From the NCBI GenBank assembly GCA_022843605.1, contig JALHNI010000005.1, positions 1-64,000 of the forward strand: 64,000 nt of DNA, given 5' to 3'. Each line of letters opens with the position of its first letter. Position 1 is the first letter of the stretch. Positions 10,223 through 20,217 of this stretch are shown one piece after another. Made by a program: the position numbers and the translations under genes. The notes beneath the pieces were generated by a model. It made no database searches, was not told the origin of the DNA, and saw only the letters and a list, made by a program, of their open reading frames with translations. The stretch is from Bryobacter sp. (GTDB lineage: Bacteria; Acidobacteriota; Terriglobia; Bryobacterales; Bryobacteraceae).

Positions 10223-12259
10223 ATGAAAAAGCGTTACTTCTTCGGGCTGGGCGTGCTGGTGCTGCTGTTCCTCACCTCGTTAGTGGTGTGGCAGGGCTCT
10301 TTCAGCGTCGACTACGCGCCGGAGGGTTCCGCGCAGATTTTTCTCTTCTGGGCCGTTTCGACGCTCGTCTTCCTGATGACCGTCACGCTCGGCTTCATGC
10401 TCTTCCGGCAGGGCCTGAAACTTTACATTGAGCGGCAAAGCGACCAGGAAGGTTCGCGTCTGCGCACGAAGCTGGTGGTGGGTGCGCTGGCGCTGAGCTT
10501 TGTGCCCGTGGTGTTCCTGGTGGTCTTCAGTATTCAGGTGCTCAACCGGAATCTGGACAAATGGTTCAGCCGGCCGGCGGTCCAAGTCCGCGAAAGCCTG
10601 ATTGACCTTGGTCTGGGCATTCGCAAGGAGTCTCAACGGCGCCTGGATGTGCTCGCCAAGTACGGTGCGCTGAAGCTGGCGACAACGTCTACCACTTTCG
10701 ACGGCGCGATCTGCCGGGAACTGGAAGTGGATGCGGCCTGGATCGATACGGGGAAGGAGCGCGTGGCGCTCTGTGAGAGCCAGCCGAAGACACGCGATTC
10801 GATGACCGGCGTTTTCCCGATCGATAGCAGCCGGAAGCTGGTGCTTGAAGCGCGAATGCCGATCGATCTTAGCCAGACGGAAGCCGAGATTAGCACGGCC
10901 GTGAAGCAGTACAACGATCTGGCGCTCCATCGGCGCGAGTTCCGCGACTTCTACATTCTTCTTCTGCTGCTGATCACGCTTTTCATCCTCTTCTTCGCAA
11001 CCTGGGTTGCTTTGCTGCTCGCCCGTCACTTGAGCGTGCCAATTTCGGCCTTGCTCGAAGGTGTCCGGCAGGTTCGCTCCGGTAACCTCGCCTATCGCGT
11101 CGGAGTGAAAGCGGTGGACGAACTCGCAACCCTGGTGCGGGCATTCAACGAAATGACGCAGGCGCTGGAGTCGAACGATCGGGAGTTGGAGCGCCGGCGT
11201 CGCTTTACGGAGGCGATTCTCGAGAGCATCCCCACCGGAGTGATCTCGCTTTCGCCCGAGGGACGGTTGCTGCGGGTGAATCCCGCGCTTAAGACGATTT
11301 TTCCGCCCGAGAGCGTCGCCCGGGCGACGATGCTTGAGGACCTGTTCACCTCGGAGGATGCGGCTGAGATCCACTACCTGATGAAGCGCGCGCGCCGTAC
11401 CGGCCTGGCGACGCGGCAGATGGAGATGATCCGCGATGGCCGTCCGTTGCACTTGGGGGTGACCGTGACCGCGCTTGAGGGCACGCATCAACACGGCTAC
11501 GTGCTGGTGATCGAAGACACGAGCCAACTTCTGCAGGCGCAGCGCACCGCGGCTTGGCGGGAGGTGGCGCGCCGGGTGGCTCACGAGATCAAGAATCCGC
11601 TGACCCCGATATCGCTTTCCGCCGAGCGGATTGCGCGCCAATTGGAGAGGCATCCCGCTCCGCCCGAACTGCAACGAGTGCTGCGTGAATGTTCGAGCGT
11701 CATCACCAGCGAGGTGCAGAGCGTCCGTGCCCTGGTGGACGAGTTCTCCCAGTTTGCCCGCTTCCCAACGGCCCAGCGGCGGCCGGCCGACCTGAATGAG
11801 ATCGTCGAGACTGGTTTAGCCGTGTTTCAGGGGCGCCTGGCTGGTATTGAGGTGCGTAAGGACCTCACGCCTGGCTTGCCGGTGCTGCAACTCGATGCGG
11901 AGCAGGTGAAGCGTGTCGTGGTGAATCTGGTGGATAACGCGGCCGAAGCGATGCAAGATCTGCCGCTCCGCCGCTTGCTGATTACCACTTCGTACTCGTC
12001 GGTCGAGGCGGTTGAACTGACGATCAGCGATACCGGCTGCGGCATTTCTCCTGAGGATCGTGAGAAGCTCTTCCTGCCGTATTTTTCCACCAAGGACCGT
12101 GGGACGGGCCTCGGCTTGGCCATTGTCAACCATGTGCTGATGGAGCACGGCGCGACGATTCGTGTCGAAGACAATGAACCTGCGGGCGCGAGGTTCGTGA
12201 TTGAATTTCCGGTGGCGGCGGTCGCCGCCGAGGCCCCGATGCTGGCGGGGGTCTCTTGA
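10223..12259 (+). CDS. NtrY-like sensor histidine kinase (HAMP-PAS-HisKA-HATPase)
   Basis: TM segments, HAMP, PAS, H-box RRVAHEIKNPLTPISLSAERIARQLE, G-boxes; next to NtrX-like regulator. Confidence 0.93.
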   Translation: MKKRYFFGLGVLVLLFLTSLVVWQGSFSVDYAPEGSAQIFLFWAVSTLVFLMTVTLGFMLFRQGLKLYIERQSDQEGSRLRTKLVVGALALSFVPVVFLVVFSIQVLNRNLDKWFSRPAVQVRESLIDLGLGIRKESQRRLDVLAKYGALKLATTSTTFDGAICRELEVDAAWIDTGKERVALCESQPKTRDSMTGVFPIDSSRKLVLEARMPIDLSQTEAEISTAVKQYNDLALHRREFRDFYILLLLLITLFILFFATWVALLLARHLSVPISALLEGVRQVRSGNLAYRVGVKAVDELATLVRAFNEMTQALESNDRELERRRRFTEAILESIPTGVISLSPEGRLLRVNPALKTIFPPESVARATMLEDLFTSEDAAEIHYLMKRARRTGLATRQMEMIRDGRPLHLGVTVTALEGTHQHGYVLVIEDTSQLLQAQRTAAWREVARRVAHEIKNPLTPISLSAERIARQLERHPAPPELQRVLRECSSVITSEVQSVRALVDEFSQFARFPTAQRRPADLNEIVETGLAVFQGRLAGIEVRKDLTPGLPVLQLDAEQVKRVVVNLVDNAAEAMQDLPLRRLLITTSYSSVEAVELTISDTGCGISPEDREKLFLPYFSTKDRGTGLGLAIVNHVLMEHGATIRVEDNEPAGARFVIEFPVAAVAAEAPMLAGVS

Positions 12260-13608
12260 AGCGGGCACGCATTCTAATTGTTGATGATGAACCTGCGATC
12301 CGGCAGACGTTGGGTGCGGTGCTGGAAGACGAGGGCTACCTCATCAAGACTCTGGGTGCTGGTGAAGAGTGCATTCCGGAACTCGGGCGCCACGTCTATG
12401 ACCTGGTGTTGTTGGATATCTGGCTGCCCGGTCTTGACGGACTCGCCGTGCTGGAGCAGATTCAGGAACTGCCGCTGACGGGCCGGCCTCCAGTGGTGAT
12501 GATTTCCGGCCACGGCAACATTGAGACCGCGGTGCGCGCCACCAAGCTGGGCGCCTTCGATTTTCTTGAGAAGCCGCTGACCATCGACAAGGTCACCATT
12601 GCGGCCAAGAATGCGATTGAGCATCGGCGCCTGGAGCAGGAACTTTACCGGCTGCAGGATCACGATCAGCCGCTGATTATCGGCGACAGCGTGCCCATGA
12701 AGGCGCTGCGCCAGCAACTGGCCTTGATGGCCGGAACCAATGGGCGCGTGTTGATTTACGGCGAGAGTGGCGTGGGCAAGGAACTGGTGGCCCATGCGAT
12801 GCACGCCATCAGCCCACGCGCTCAACAGCCGTTCATCGAAGTGAACTGCGCGGCGATCCCCGAGGATCTGATCGAGAGCGAGCTGTTCGGCCATCGAAAA
12901 GGCAGCTTCAGCGGTGCACCGGAAGACAAAGTGGGCAAGTTCGAAAGAGCCGATGGCGGGACGCTCTTTCTCGATGAAGTGGCTGATATGAGTCTGCGGA
13001 CACAAGCCAAAGTATTGCGGGCGCTCGACGAGCAGCGATTCTGGGCGCTGGGGGCGGAAGACAGCACGCAGGTGGATGTGCGCGTGGTCGCTTCGACGAA
13101 CAAGAACCTTGAGCATGAGATCGAACGAGGGAATTTTCGTGAGGATCTGTTCTACCGCCTCAATGTGATCCCTTTTCATGTGCCGCCGTTGCGCGACCGG
13201 CAGCAGGACATCCCGCTCCTGGCTGACTATTTCCTACGGGCGTTCACGAAGTCGTATGGACGCAAGCCGAAGGAACTGACTCCCGAGGCCTATGCGGAAC
13301 TTGCCGCTTATCATTGGCCCGGCAATGTTCGGGAACTGAAGAACGTGATGGAGCGCATCGTGATTCTGAACCCGCAGACGCGCATTGATGCGCGCAACGT
13401 GCCGCTGAATGCCCCTGGCGCCCGACGGGTGGCTCCAGAGCGCTTCGCGAGCCTGCAGGAGGTTCGGGAGAACGCGGAACGTGACTTCATTCTGCGGAAG
13501 CTGGAAGAGACGAAAGGCAACGTCACCCGCGCCGCGGAGCAGTTGGGCCTGGAGCGCAGTAATCTGTACCGGAAGATGAAGACGCTCGGTATCGCGGCGA
13601 AAGAGTAG
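12256..13608 (+). CDS. NtrX/NtrC-like sigma-54-dependent response regulator
   Basis: REC domain, GESGVGKELVAHAMH, ESELFGHRKGSFSGA, C-terminal Fis-type HTH; TTG start overlapping the kinase stop. Confidence 0.95.
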   Translation: MKRARILIVDDEPAIRQTLGAVLEDEGYLIKTLGAGEECIPELGRHVYDLVLLDIWLPGLDGLAVLEQIQELPLTGRPPVVMISGHGNIETAVRATKLGAFDFLEKPLTIDKVTIAAKNAIEHRRLEQELYRLQDHDQPLIIGDSVPMKALRQQLALMAGTNGRVLIYGESGVGKELVAHAMHAISPRAQQPFIEVNCAAIPEDLIESELFGHRKGSFSGAPEDKVGKFERADGGTLFLDEVADMSLRTQAKVLRALDEQRFWALGAEDSTQVDVRVVASTNKNLEHEIERGNFREDLFYRLNVIPFHVPPLRDRQQDIPLLADYFLRAFTKSYGRKPKELTPEAYAELAAYHWPGNVRELKNVMERIVILNPQTRIDARNVPLNAPGARRVAPERFASLQEVRENAERDFILRKLEETKGNVTRAAEQLGLERSNLYRKMKTLGIAAKE

Positions 13609-13655
13609 ATAAAGGTAATCGAATCAATGATTCGCCGGTTCGTTTCGTGGGCGGT

Positions 13656-14789
13656 TTAGCGGGAGAGTTTGCCCATCGAAACCGCCTTGTTCGCTCCCGT
13701 CGCGGACGGCACGTTGTTGGGGCGGCCGTGCCAGCTTTCGTAGGCCATCACCGCGAAAAAGATAGCCTCTTTGGCGTCGGACTCGATGCCGTAGTCGGCG
13801 GTGGTTTGGAATGTCGTGCCCGGCAAAAAACCTTCGAGGTAGGCCATCAGCAGGGGGTTACGCGCGCCGCCGCCGCCGACGATCAGGTCGTCCACCGGCA
13901 TCAGGGGGCGCACAAACCGGTCGATCTGCGCGGAGACGGTGGCGGCGGTAAAGGCGGTCGCCGTAGCGATCAGGTCGAGCATGGGGAGGCCGGTGGCGAC
14001 GAGGCGATCGACGAACTCCACCCCGTACTCTTCCCGGCCGGCCGACTTAGGCGGTTGCCGCTTGTAGAAGCGATCCTTAAGCAACCGGTCGACGAGTTGG
14101 AGGTCCGCGTGGCCCTGGCGGCCGAGTTTCGCGTCGCGGTCGTAGATTTCGCGGCCCTGGGTGTGCCGGGCGACTAACTGGTCGATGACCATGTTGGCCG
14201 GGCCAGTATCGAAGGCGAGCACGCTTTCCGGAGCGGCTCCCGGCGGAATGGCGGTGAGGTTGCCGATGCCGCCCAGATTAAGGGCGACTCGTCCCCGCTT
14301 GGCATGGCGGAACATGAGGTAGTCGAAGAACGGAGCCAGCGGCGCGCCATTGCCCGCGGCGGCCATGTCGCGCTGCCGGAAGTCCGAGACCACCGGGACG
14401 CCGAGGCGCTCTGCGAGGTGGCAGCCGTCGCCAATCTGCAAGGTGGCGGCAATCCTCTTGCCGAGGTAAGGAGACGGTTGACCTTGATGATAGATGGTCT
14501 GGCCGTGGCAGCCGACTAAGTCGAGCGTTTCGATCTCGTGCTTAGCGCACAGTTTCTGCACGGCTTCCGCATAGAGCTCGGCGAGCAGGATGTTGAGCCG
14601 CGCAATGTCTCGTGTATGGCAGTCGGTGTTCGAGACCGCCAGCAGTGCGGTGCGCACGGCTCTGGGATAGGGGCGAGTTTCGAAGGCGAGGGGTTGAACC
14701 TTCAGCCGCCAGCCCTGGCCCTTCATTTCGACGATGGCGACGTCAATGCCATTCAGCGACGTGCCCGACATAATTCCAGCGACTAACAT
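13656..14789 (-). CDS. anmK: anhydro-N-acetylmuramic acid kinase
   Basis: MLVAGIMSGTSLNGIDVAIVE, CHGQTIYHQ, LNLGGIGNLT, DTGPANMVID. Confidence 0.96.
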   Translation of the reverse strand: MLVAGIMSGTSLNGIDVAIVEMKGQGWRLKVQPLAFETRPYPRAVRTALLAVSNTDCHTRDIARLNILLAELYAEAVQKLCAKHEIETLDLVGCHGQTIYHQGQPSPYLGKRIAATLQIGDGCHLAERLGVPVVSDFRQRDMAAAGNGAPLAPFFDYLMFRHAKRGRVALNLGGIGNLTAIPPGAAPESVLAFDTGPANMVIDQLVARHTQGREIYDRDAKLGRQGHADLQLVDRLLKDRFYKRQPPKSAGREEYGVEFVDRLVATGLPMLDLIATATAFTAATVSAQIDRFVRPLMPVDDLIVGGGGARNPLLMAYLEGFLPGTTFQTTADYGIESDAKEAIFFAVMAYESWHGRPNNVPSATGANKAVSMGKLSR

Positions 14790-17356
14790 GGCTCTAACTC
14801 CTTCTGTAACTCGGCCAGCAGCTGTAAAGCTTCGATCGGCCGTAACTCATCCAGATTCAGACCGCGGATGCGCGCGGCGAGGTCATGGTTGACGGGCTCG
14901 AAGAGGCGGATCTGCAAGGGGGCCTGCCGCGTGGGGCGGGGGGCTAGTTCGGCCGTCGCGGTCTGTTCGGTGCTTTCGTGGATCGCCAGGATCTCCCGGG
15001 CGCGTTCGATGACGCGGGCGGGGAGGGCGGCGAGGCGTGCGACCTCAATGCCGTAGCTGCGATCCGCCGCCCCGGGTTCCACGCGACGCAGGAAGATGAT
15101 CTGATCGCCGCTCTCTTTCACCGAGACGTGTAAGTTGCGGATGCCGGGAAGCTGTTCACTCAGTTCCGTCAGTTCGTGATAGTGGGTGGCGAAGAGCGTG
15201 TAAGCGCGGATGTGTTCGTGGATGTGCTCGAGAATGGCCCAGGCCAGGGATAGGCCGTCGTAGGTGGCGGTGCCGCGGCCGATCTCATCCAGGATGATCA
15301 GGCTCTTCGAGGTGGCGGTATTCAGAATCAGGGCCGTTTCGGTCATCTCCACCATAAACGTGGAGCGCCCACGGGCCAGATTGTCGGCGGCGCCGATGCG
15401 GGTGAAGACGCGATCCACCAGCGGCAGCAGCGCGTGGTCGGCCGGCACGAAGGAGCCCATTTGAGCCAGGATGGAGATGAGGGCCGTCTGCCGCAAGTAG
15501 GTCGACTTACCGCCCATGTTCGGGCCAGTGATGACGGCGAGAAACTGTTTGGGGTCGAGATAGGCGTCGTTGGCGATGAAGCGCTGCGCATCACGCTCGG
15601 TGAGCCGTTCGATAACCGGATGACGGCCCGCAGTGACGCGCAGTTCGCCGGTGGCGGAGAAGCGCGGGCGGGTGTATCGCCGGGTGACTGCAACCTCGGC
15701 GAGAGAAGCGGTCACGTCGACTTCGGCGACCGCGGCGGCCGTGGACTTGATCGCTGTGGCGGCGGCGGCCGTTCGCTGCCGAAGTCCTTCGAAGATCTCA
15801 CGTTCGAGCTTCAAAATCTGCTCGCCCGCTTCGAGGATCTTCACTTCGAGGTCCTTGAGTTCTGGGGTGGTGAAGCGTTCGGCGTTGACGAGGGTCTGCT
15901 TTCGTTCGTAGTCGGAGGGGGCCAACTGCAGATTGGCTTTCGAGATCTCGATGTAGTAGCCGAAGACATTGTTGAAGCGGACCTTGAGCGAGGCGATGCC
16001 CGTGCGCTGCCGTTCACGCGCTTCGATGGCGGCGACGTACTGTTGGCCATTCCGTTGGATGTCGCGCAGTGCGTCGAGCTCGGCGTGGTAGCCGGCGCGC
16101 ATGGTGCCGCCGTCAGCTAAGTTGACCGGCGGTTGCTCCTCGATCGCGGCCAGAATTGCATCGCGTACGGCGGGCACGGGGTCGAGCTGGCTGCGAAGGC
16201 GGATGAGCGCGGCCGGAGCGAGGTGAATGAGGCGTTCTGCAATTCGGGGCACCGCGTCGAGAGATTTGCCGAGAGCGAAAAGTTCGCGTGGATTTACTGA
16301 CCCGAGGGTGACTTTCGCTAACAGCCGTTCGAGGTCAAGGATTTGTCCCAATGACTCGCGCAACCCCGCGCGGGTGATCGTGTCCTTGGCCAGGGCTTCG
16401 ACGGCGTCAAGGCGTTCGAGAATCTCTTCCTCCCGAATGGCCGGCTGCAAGAGCCTTCGTCGAAGCAGACGGCCGCCCATTCCGGTGCGAGTTTCGTCAA
16501 GCACGGCAACCAGGGTGGACTCGCGGCTTTCGCCGGCGAACATCGGCTCCAGCAGTTCGAGGTTGCGGACCGTGACACTGTCGAGAATCATGGACTCGCT
16601 ACGCTCGAACCAGGCCGGCCGTTCGAGGTGTTCCAGCGCGGCGCGTTGCGTGTCGCGCAGGTAGTGGAGGACGGCGCCGGCGGCGCCAATGGCTAAGGGG
16701 CGGTCGCCGAAGCCGCAGCCGTCGAGGGAAAGCAGGTGGAAGTGCTCCTTCAGGAGCCGTTCACCATAGTCGGCCGCGAAGGTCCAGGCGTCGAGTTCGG
16801 TGCGGACACCGGGCAATCCGGGCGCGCCGGGGGGGAGGAGGACTTCGCGCACGCCAAGGGTCTCGAGGGCGCCGGCGGTCTCGGCGTCGTCAACTTCGGT
16901 AACGCGAAACTCGCCGGTAGAGATGTCGACAAACGCCACACCACTCCGTCCAGAATGACGACTTACTGCGGCCAGGAAATTATTCTCGTGAGACCGCAAT
17001 AGGTTCGCCTCTGTGGCCGTGCCCGGCGTGACGATTCTGGTGATCTCCCGGCGCACCAGTTTCTTGCCTGGGCCGGCCTCCTCCATCTGCTCGCAGACCG
17101 CTACCCGGTGCCCTTTTTGGATCAGCCGGGCGATGTAGCCGTCGGCGGAATGGTAGGGCACGCCGCACATGGGGACGGGCTCGCCTTTCTCTTTGTTTCT
17201 AGCAGTTAGCGTGATCTCGAGCTCGCGTGCCGCGACGACGGCGTCTTCGAAAAAGAGCTCGTAGAAGTCGCCCAGGCGGAACATCAAAAGGGCGCGGGGA
17301 ACCTGCTGTTTGAGGGCATGGTATTGCCGCATCAGCGGCGTGGAAGGTTCAGACAT
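14783..17356 (-). CDS. mutS: DNA mismatch repair protein MutS
   Basis: MRQYHALKQQVPRALLMFRLGDFYELFFEDA, GPNMGGKSTYLRQ, DEIGRGTATYDGLS. Confidence 0.98.
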   Translation of the reverse strand: MSEPSTPLMRQYHALKQQVPRALLMFRLGDFYELFFEDAVVAARELEITLTARNKEKGEPVPMCGVPYHSADGYIARLIQKGHRVAVCEQMEEAGPGKKLVRREITRIVTPGTATEANLLRSHENNFLAAVSRHSGRSGVAFVDISTGEFRVTEVDDAETAGALETLGVREVLLPPGAPGLPGVRTELDAWTFAADYGERLLKEHFHLLSLDGCGFGDRPLAIGAAGAVLHYLRDTQRAALEHLERPAWFERSESMILDSVTVRNLELLEPMFAGESRESTLVAVLDETRTGMGGRLLRRRLLQPAIREEEILERLDAVEALAKDTITRAGLRESLGQILDLERLLAKVTLGSVNPRELFALGKSLDAVPRIAERLIHLAPAALIRLRSQLDPVPAVRDAILAAIEEQPPVNLADGGTMRAGYHAELDALRDIQRNGQQYVAAIEARERQRTGIASLKVRFNNVFGYYIEISKANLQLAPSDYERKQTLVNAERFTTPELKDLEVKILEAGEQILKLEREIFEGLRQRTAAAATAIKSTAAAVAEVDVTASLAEVAVTRRYTRPRFSATGELRVTAGRHPVIERLTERDAQRFIANDAYLDPKQFLAVITGPNMGGKSTYLRQTALISILAQMGSFVPADHALLPLVDRVFTRIGAADNLARGRSTFMVEMTETALILNTATSKSLIILDEIGRGTATYDGLSLAWAILEHIHEHIRAYTLFATHYHELTELSEQLPGIRNLHVSVKESGDQIIFLRRVEPGAADRSYGIEVARLAALPARVIERAREILAIHESTEQTATAELAPRPTRQAPLQIRLFEPVNHDLAARIRGLNLDELRPIEALQLLAELQKELEPC

Positions 17357-17501
17357 CGAAACTGTTAGTGTAATCGCTCAGGAAAAATGACGCTGAAGTA
17401 AAGAAAAGCAAACAAAAGCCGAGATGATCCGTATATAATCCCGAGTAGCAGCCTTCTCGTTATGAGGCTGATAGAAAAAATCTCTCTGTTTGAGATCAAA
17501 T

Positions 17502-18065
17502 ATGCGCACCTTGTTGTTGCTTGTTGGCATTGCCACCATTCCCGCTTTCGCGCTGGACTTGACTGTCCTGCTCGATGTAGAACAAAAACATTCGCAGCGC
17601 GCTCTGGCCGAGATGCGCAAAGAACTGTCGAAAGTTTTTAAACCCACCAACCTGAATATCGCGGTCCGCCTGCGCCAGGATACGAGGCCGGACGAGACTT
17701 ACAATGACGTCGTTATGGTGAAGTTGAAGGGTACCTGCAGGATGCAGAACTACGCTCCTTTGATGGACGAACGAGGCCCGTTTGCTTGGACGCACACCGT
17801 GGACGGCAAGATTCTGCCGTTCAGCGAAGTGGCCTGTGACCACGTCGCACGGTCGATTCAAGAGGCGATGGGCGAAAACGGCGGCGATCGAGATCGTCTA
17901 TTGGGTCGCGCGTTGGCCCGGGTGATGGCGCACGAAATCGTCCACATGGTGGGCAAGTGTGCCGACCACAGCCACGCCGGAGTCTTCCGTCACGCGCTTT
18001 CCGGACGGCAGTTGATCGCCGACCGGCTGGAACTGCAGCCCGAAGATATCGCCCGCTTGCCTTAG
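17502..18065 (+). CDS. secreted HEXXH-containing protein (putative metzincin-like metallopeptidase)
   Basis: Signal peptide MRTLLLLVGIATIPAFA; HEIVHMVGKCADHSHAGVF motif near the C-terminus. Confidence 0.6.
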   Translation: MRTLLLLVGIATIPAFALDLTVLLDVEQKHSQRALAEMRKELSKVFKPTNLNIAVRLRQDTRPDETYNDVVMVKLKGTCRMQNYAPLMDERGPFAWTHTVDGKILPFSEVACDHVARSIQEAMGENGGDRDRLLGRALARVMAHEIVHMVGKCADHSHAGVFRHALSGRQLIADRLELQPEDIARLP

Positions 18066-18134
18066 ACGACCCCAAATCTTGAGAGATGACGCACTCCTGG
18101 ATGACCAACATTCCAGGACCGTCTCCTGTTCCTA

Positions 18135-18167
18135 CGCCGGACCTGACAAGTCCGGCGCTTCTTTTTC
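18135..18167 (+). terminator. Rho-independent terminator downstream of the HEXXH protein gene
   Basis: CGCCGGAC-CTGACAA-GTCCGGCG followed by CTTCTTTTT. Confidence 0.85.
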
Positions 18168-18651
18168 AGGGAGCCTTCTCAAAGGTGAAGAGCATTTTCT
18201 CGGCTTTGCCGGTGGACTTCTCGGTTTTGTGGAAGTCGATTTCGAGCCGACCTTGCGGGAGTCTTCTGTAGTGCAGGGTACTCTGGGCGTCGGCGCCGTC
18301 GCTCTCGAAGAGGGCTTGTTCCGCGGTTACCTTCGAGAGGATGAAGTGAACGAACTTCTCTGGTGCTTCCTGGCCTTTTAGGGCCCGATTGAAGTGCTTG
18401 ATCTTCAGGTTGGCGCCTTGTGCGGTTCCCTCGATGACCTGGAACTCGTAGAAAACGGCTTGGCCTTTGGCGTTCACCATGCGGAACATGCCCATCATGA
18501 CGCCGCCTTCGGCAGGCGTCCAAACCTCTTCAATTTTTCCGCCCGCCATCTGGCCGCGCCAACTGCCCGCAAGCCAGGAAAGGTCAGACAGCTTGGGGAC
18601 CGGCTCGTTGGCGAACGAGGCGGCCAGAATGATCGTGGTGATCAGGATCAC
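18166..18651 (-). CDS. DUF6265-like secreted protein
   Basis: LSWLAGSWRGQMAGGKIEEVWTPAEGGVMMGMFRMV pattern. Confidence 0.75.
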   Translation of the reverse strand: MILITTIILAASFANEPVPKLSDLSWLAGSWRGQMAGGKIEEVWTPAEGGVMMGMFRMVNAKGQAVFYEFQVIEGTAQGANLKIKHFNRALKGQEAPEKFVHFILSKVTAEQALFESDGADAQSTLHYRRLPQGRLEIDFHKTEKSTGKAEKMLFTFEKAP

Positions 18652-18705
18652 GAAGTACTCCTTCGGAAAGTCGACGAGCAGAACAGGGCGAAATCGACCG
18701 GTGGC

Positions 18706-20112
18706 CTAAGAAAGGCTCCCCACCGGCAAAGATATCGTGACTGTGCTGCCTTGCCCTGGCTGGCTTTCCATACGGATCTCTCCCTGGTGCGCGCGGACGA
18801 TTTGACGGGCGTTGAACATGCTCCAATTGCCGGATTTCACGCGTCCGTCGGCCTCACGAAAGGTGGGATCGAAGATGAGCGCTACTTCTTCGGACGGGAT
18901 GCCTTTACCGTTGTCGATGATGCGAACCTCGATCCGGCCGGGGGGCGTCCGCGTCTCGATGCGGACTTTGCCGTTGCCGTTCACGGAACCGGCGGCGTTG
19001 CTCAAGAGGTCATAGAGGACAGCCGAGATCTGCTGGGGATTGCAGCGTATTCGGGGGACCGCGACAGCGTCGAATTCAAGCACCGTGTCCGGTTTGAGTT
19101 GAGGACGGACGAGAGCACGGACGTCGTCGATCATCTCGTTGACGCAGGCCATCTGGAGGGAGGCCTGGTCCAGGTTGGTAAAGCGATTCAGCCTGGCCGC
19201 GATCTGTTGCAGCCGTTTGGCCGATTCCTGAATGGTCTTCCTCAGTGATGCTTGCAGCTTAAGAAGGCGACCTGATTCGTCGGGCGCCGCGGTGGCTTGG
19301 CGGGCCGTTAAGAGCAGCAGGGTATCGATGCCGCTGGTGAGTGCACCGATGGGGGTATTGAGCTCATGGCTGAGCGCCGCGGCCAGCCGGGTGAGGGAAC
19401 TGGCATTCTCTGCGAGACCGACCTGTTGCTGCGCGAGGCGCAGTTCCTCTGCCGCTTTTACTGTGGCGGTGTGGCTCTGATAGGTTGCCGAACGCTGAGC
19501 GTAGAGGACGCCGCTCATCATGACGGCGATAAGAGTGATCATCAGGATAAACAGAAACTCGGTCGGGTCAACCAGCGAACTACTGGGCGGGAACGTGCTG
19601 CTCTGCAGCAGTATCCGGCTGACCGCGCCGGCGACCAAGCCGTAGATGAAGCCCATGCCGACGCCCATCATCAGAGTTTGCCAGGGTCGCAGCGGCGCGG
19701 CCACCACGGCGACCATGACGATGAGCGCGATCTGGCCGGGAATGAAATGTTCCGCCGCCGGACTGTTGGGGAAAAAGTAGATGGACGCAAAGATGGAAAC
19801 CGCGGCGATCAGCCAGGTGAAGCCGATCATGACGCAGCGGCTCCAGGGACGGATGGACTTGATCTGACCCAGAACTAGCGCACCCGCCCCAACTGCGGCG
19901 AGCATCAGGCAGGCCCAGAGCCTGGGCAGGGTTTCTGCAGGGTCATAGGCGATGACGAAGCGGCTGAGGAAAATGAAGACTGCGCCGCCCATGGCGCTGG
20001 CCCCGACCACTTGCAGACCGAAATGGCCCAGGCGCAAGACTTCCTGCCGGAATCCTTCATCGCGTTCCGCAACATCCGGGATCAGGAACGCCCGTATAGC
20101 CGACCAGGACAT
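18706..20112 (-). CDS. membrane sensor histidine kinase
   Basis: Several TM helices, H-box ALSHELNTPIGALTSGIDT, N-box DLLSNAAGSVNGNGK, GKGIPSEEVALIFDP. Confidence 0.9.
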   Translation of the reverse strand: MSWSAIRAFLIPDVAERDEGFRQEVLRLGHFGLQVVGASAMGGAVFIFLSRFVIAYDPAETLPRLWACLMLAAVGAGALVLGQIKSIRPWSRCVMIGFTWLIAAVSIFASIYFFPNSPAAEHFIPGQIALIVMVAVVAAPLRPWQTLMMGVGMGFIYGLVAGAVSRILLQSSTFPPSSSLVDPTEFLFILMITLIAVMMSGVLYAQRSATYQSHTATVKAAEELRLAQQQVGLAENASSLTRLAAALSHELNTPIGALTSGIDTLLLLTARQATAAPDESGRLLKLQASLRKTIQESAKRLQQIAARLNRFTNLDQASLQMACVNEMIDDVRALVRPQLKPDTVLEFDAVAVPRIRCNPQQISAVLYDLLSNAAGSVNGNGKVRIETRTPPGRIEVRIIDNGKGIPSEEVALIFDPTFREADGRVKSGNWSMFNARQIVRAHQGEIRMESQPGQGSTVTISLPVGSLS

Positions 20113-20139
20113 TCCTTTAATGTAGCGCCCCCGGAAACG

Positions 20140-20170
20140 AAAAAAGGGCCCGGAGCTGAAGCCCCGGGCC
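20140..20170 (-). terminator. Rho-independent terminator of the PEP-CTERM gene
   Basis: Minus strand GGCCCGGGGC-TTCA-GCTCCGGGCC-CTTTTTT. Confidence 0.85.
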
Positions 20171-20217
20171 GTAAGTGAGTTAAGGAGTTGGAATGAGGAA
20201 CAAAATTCGGGGGTGGC

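Noticed and set aside
10280-11674. 464-aa ORF on the minus strand
   Set aside because: Antisense shadow of the NtrY-like kinase; low-complexity His/Arg/Gln-rich translation without recognisable domain
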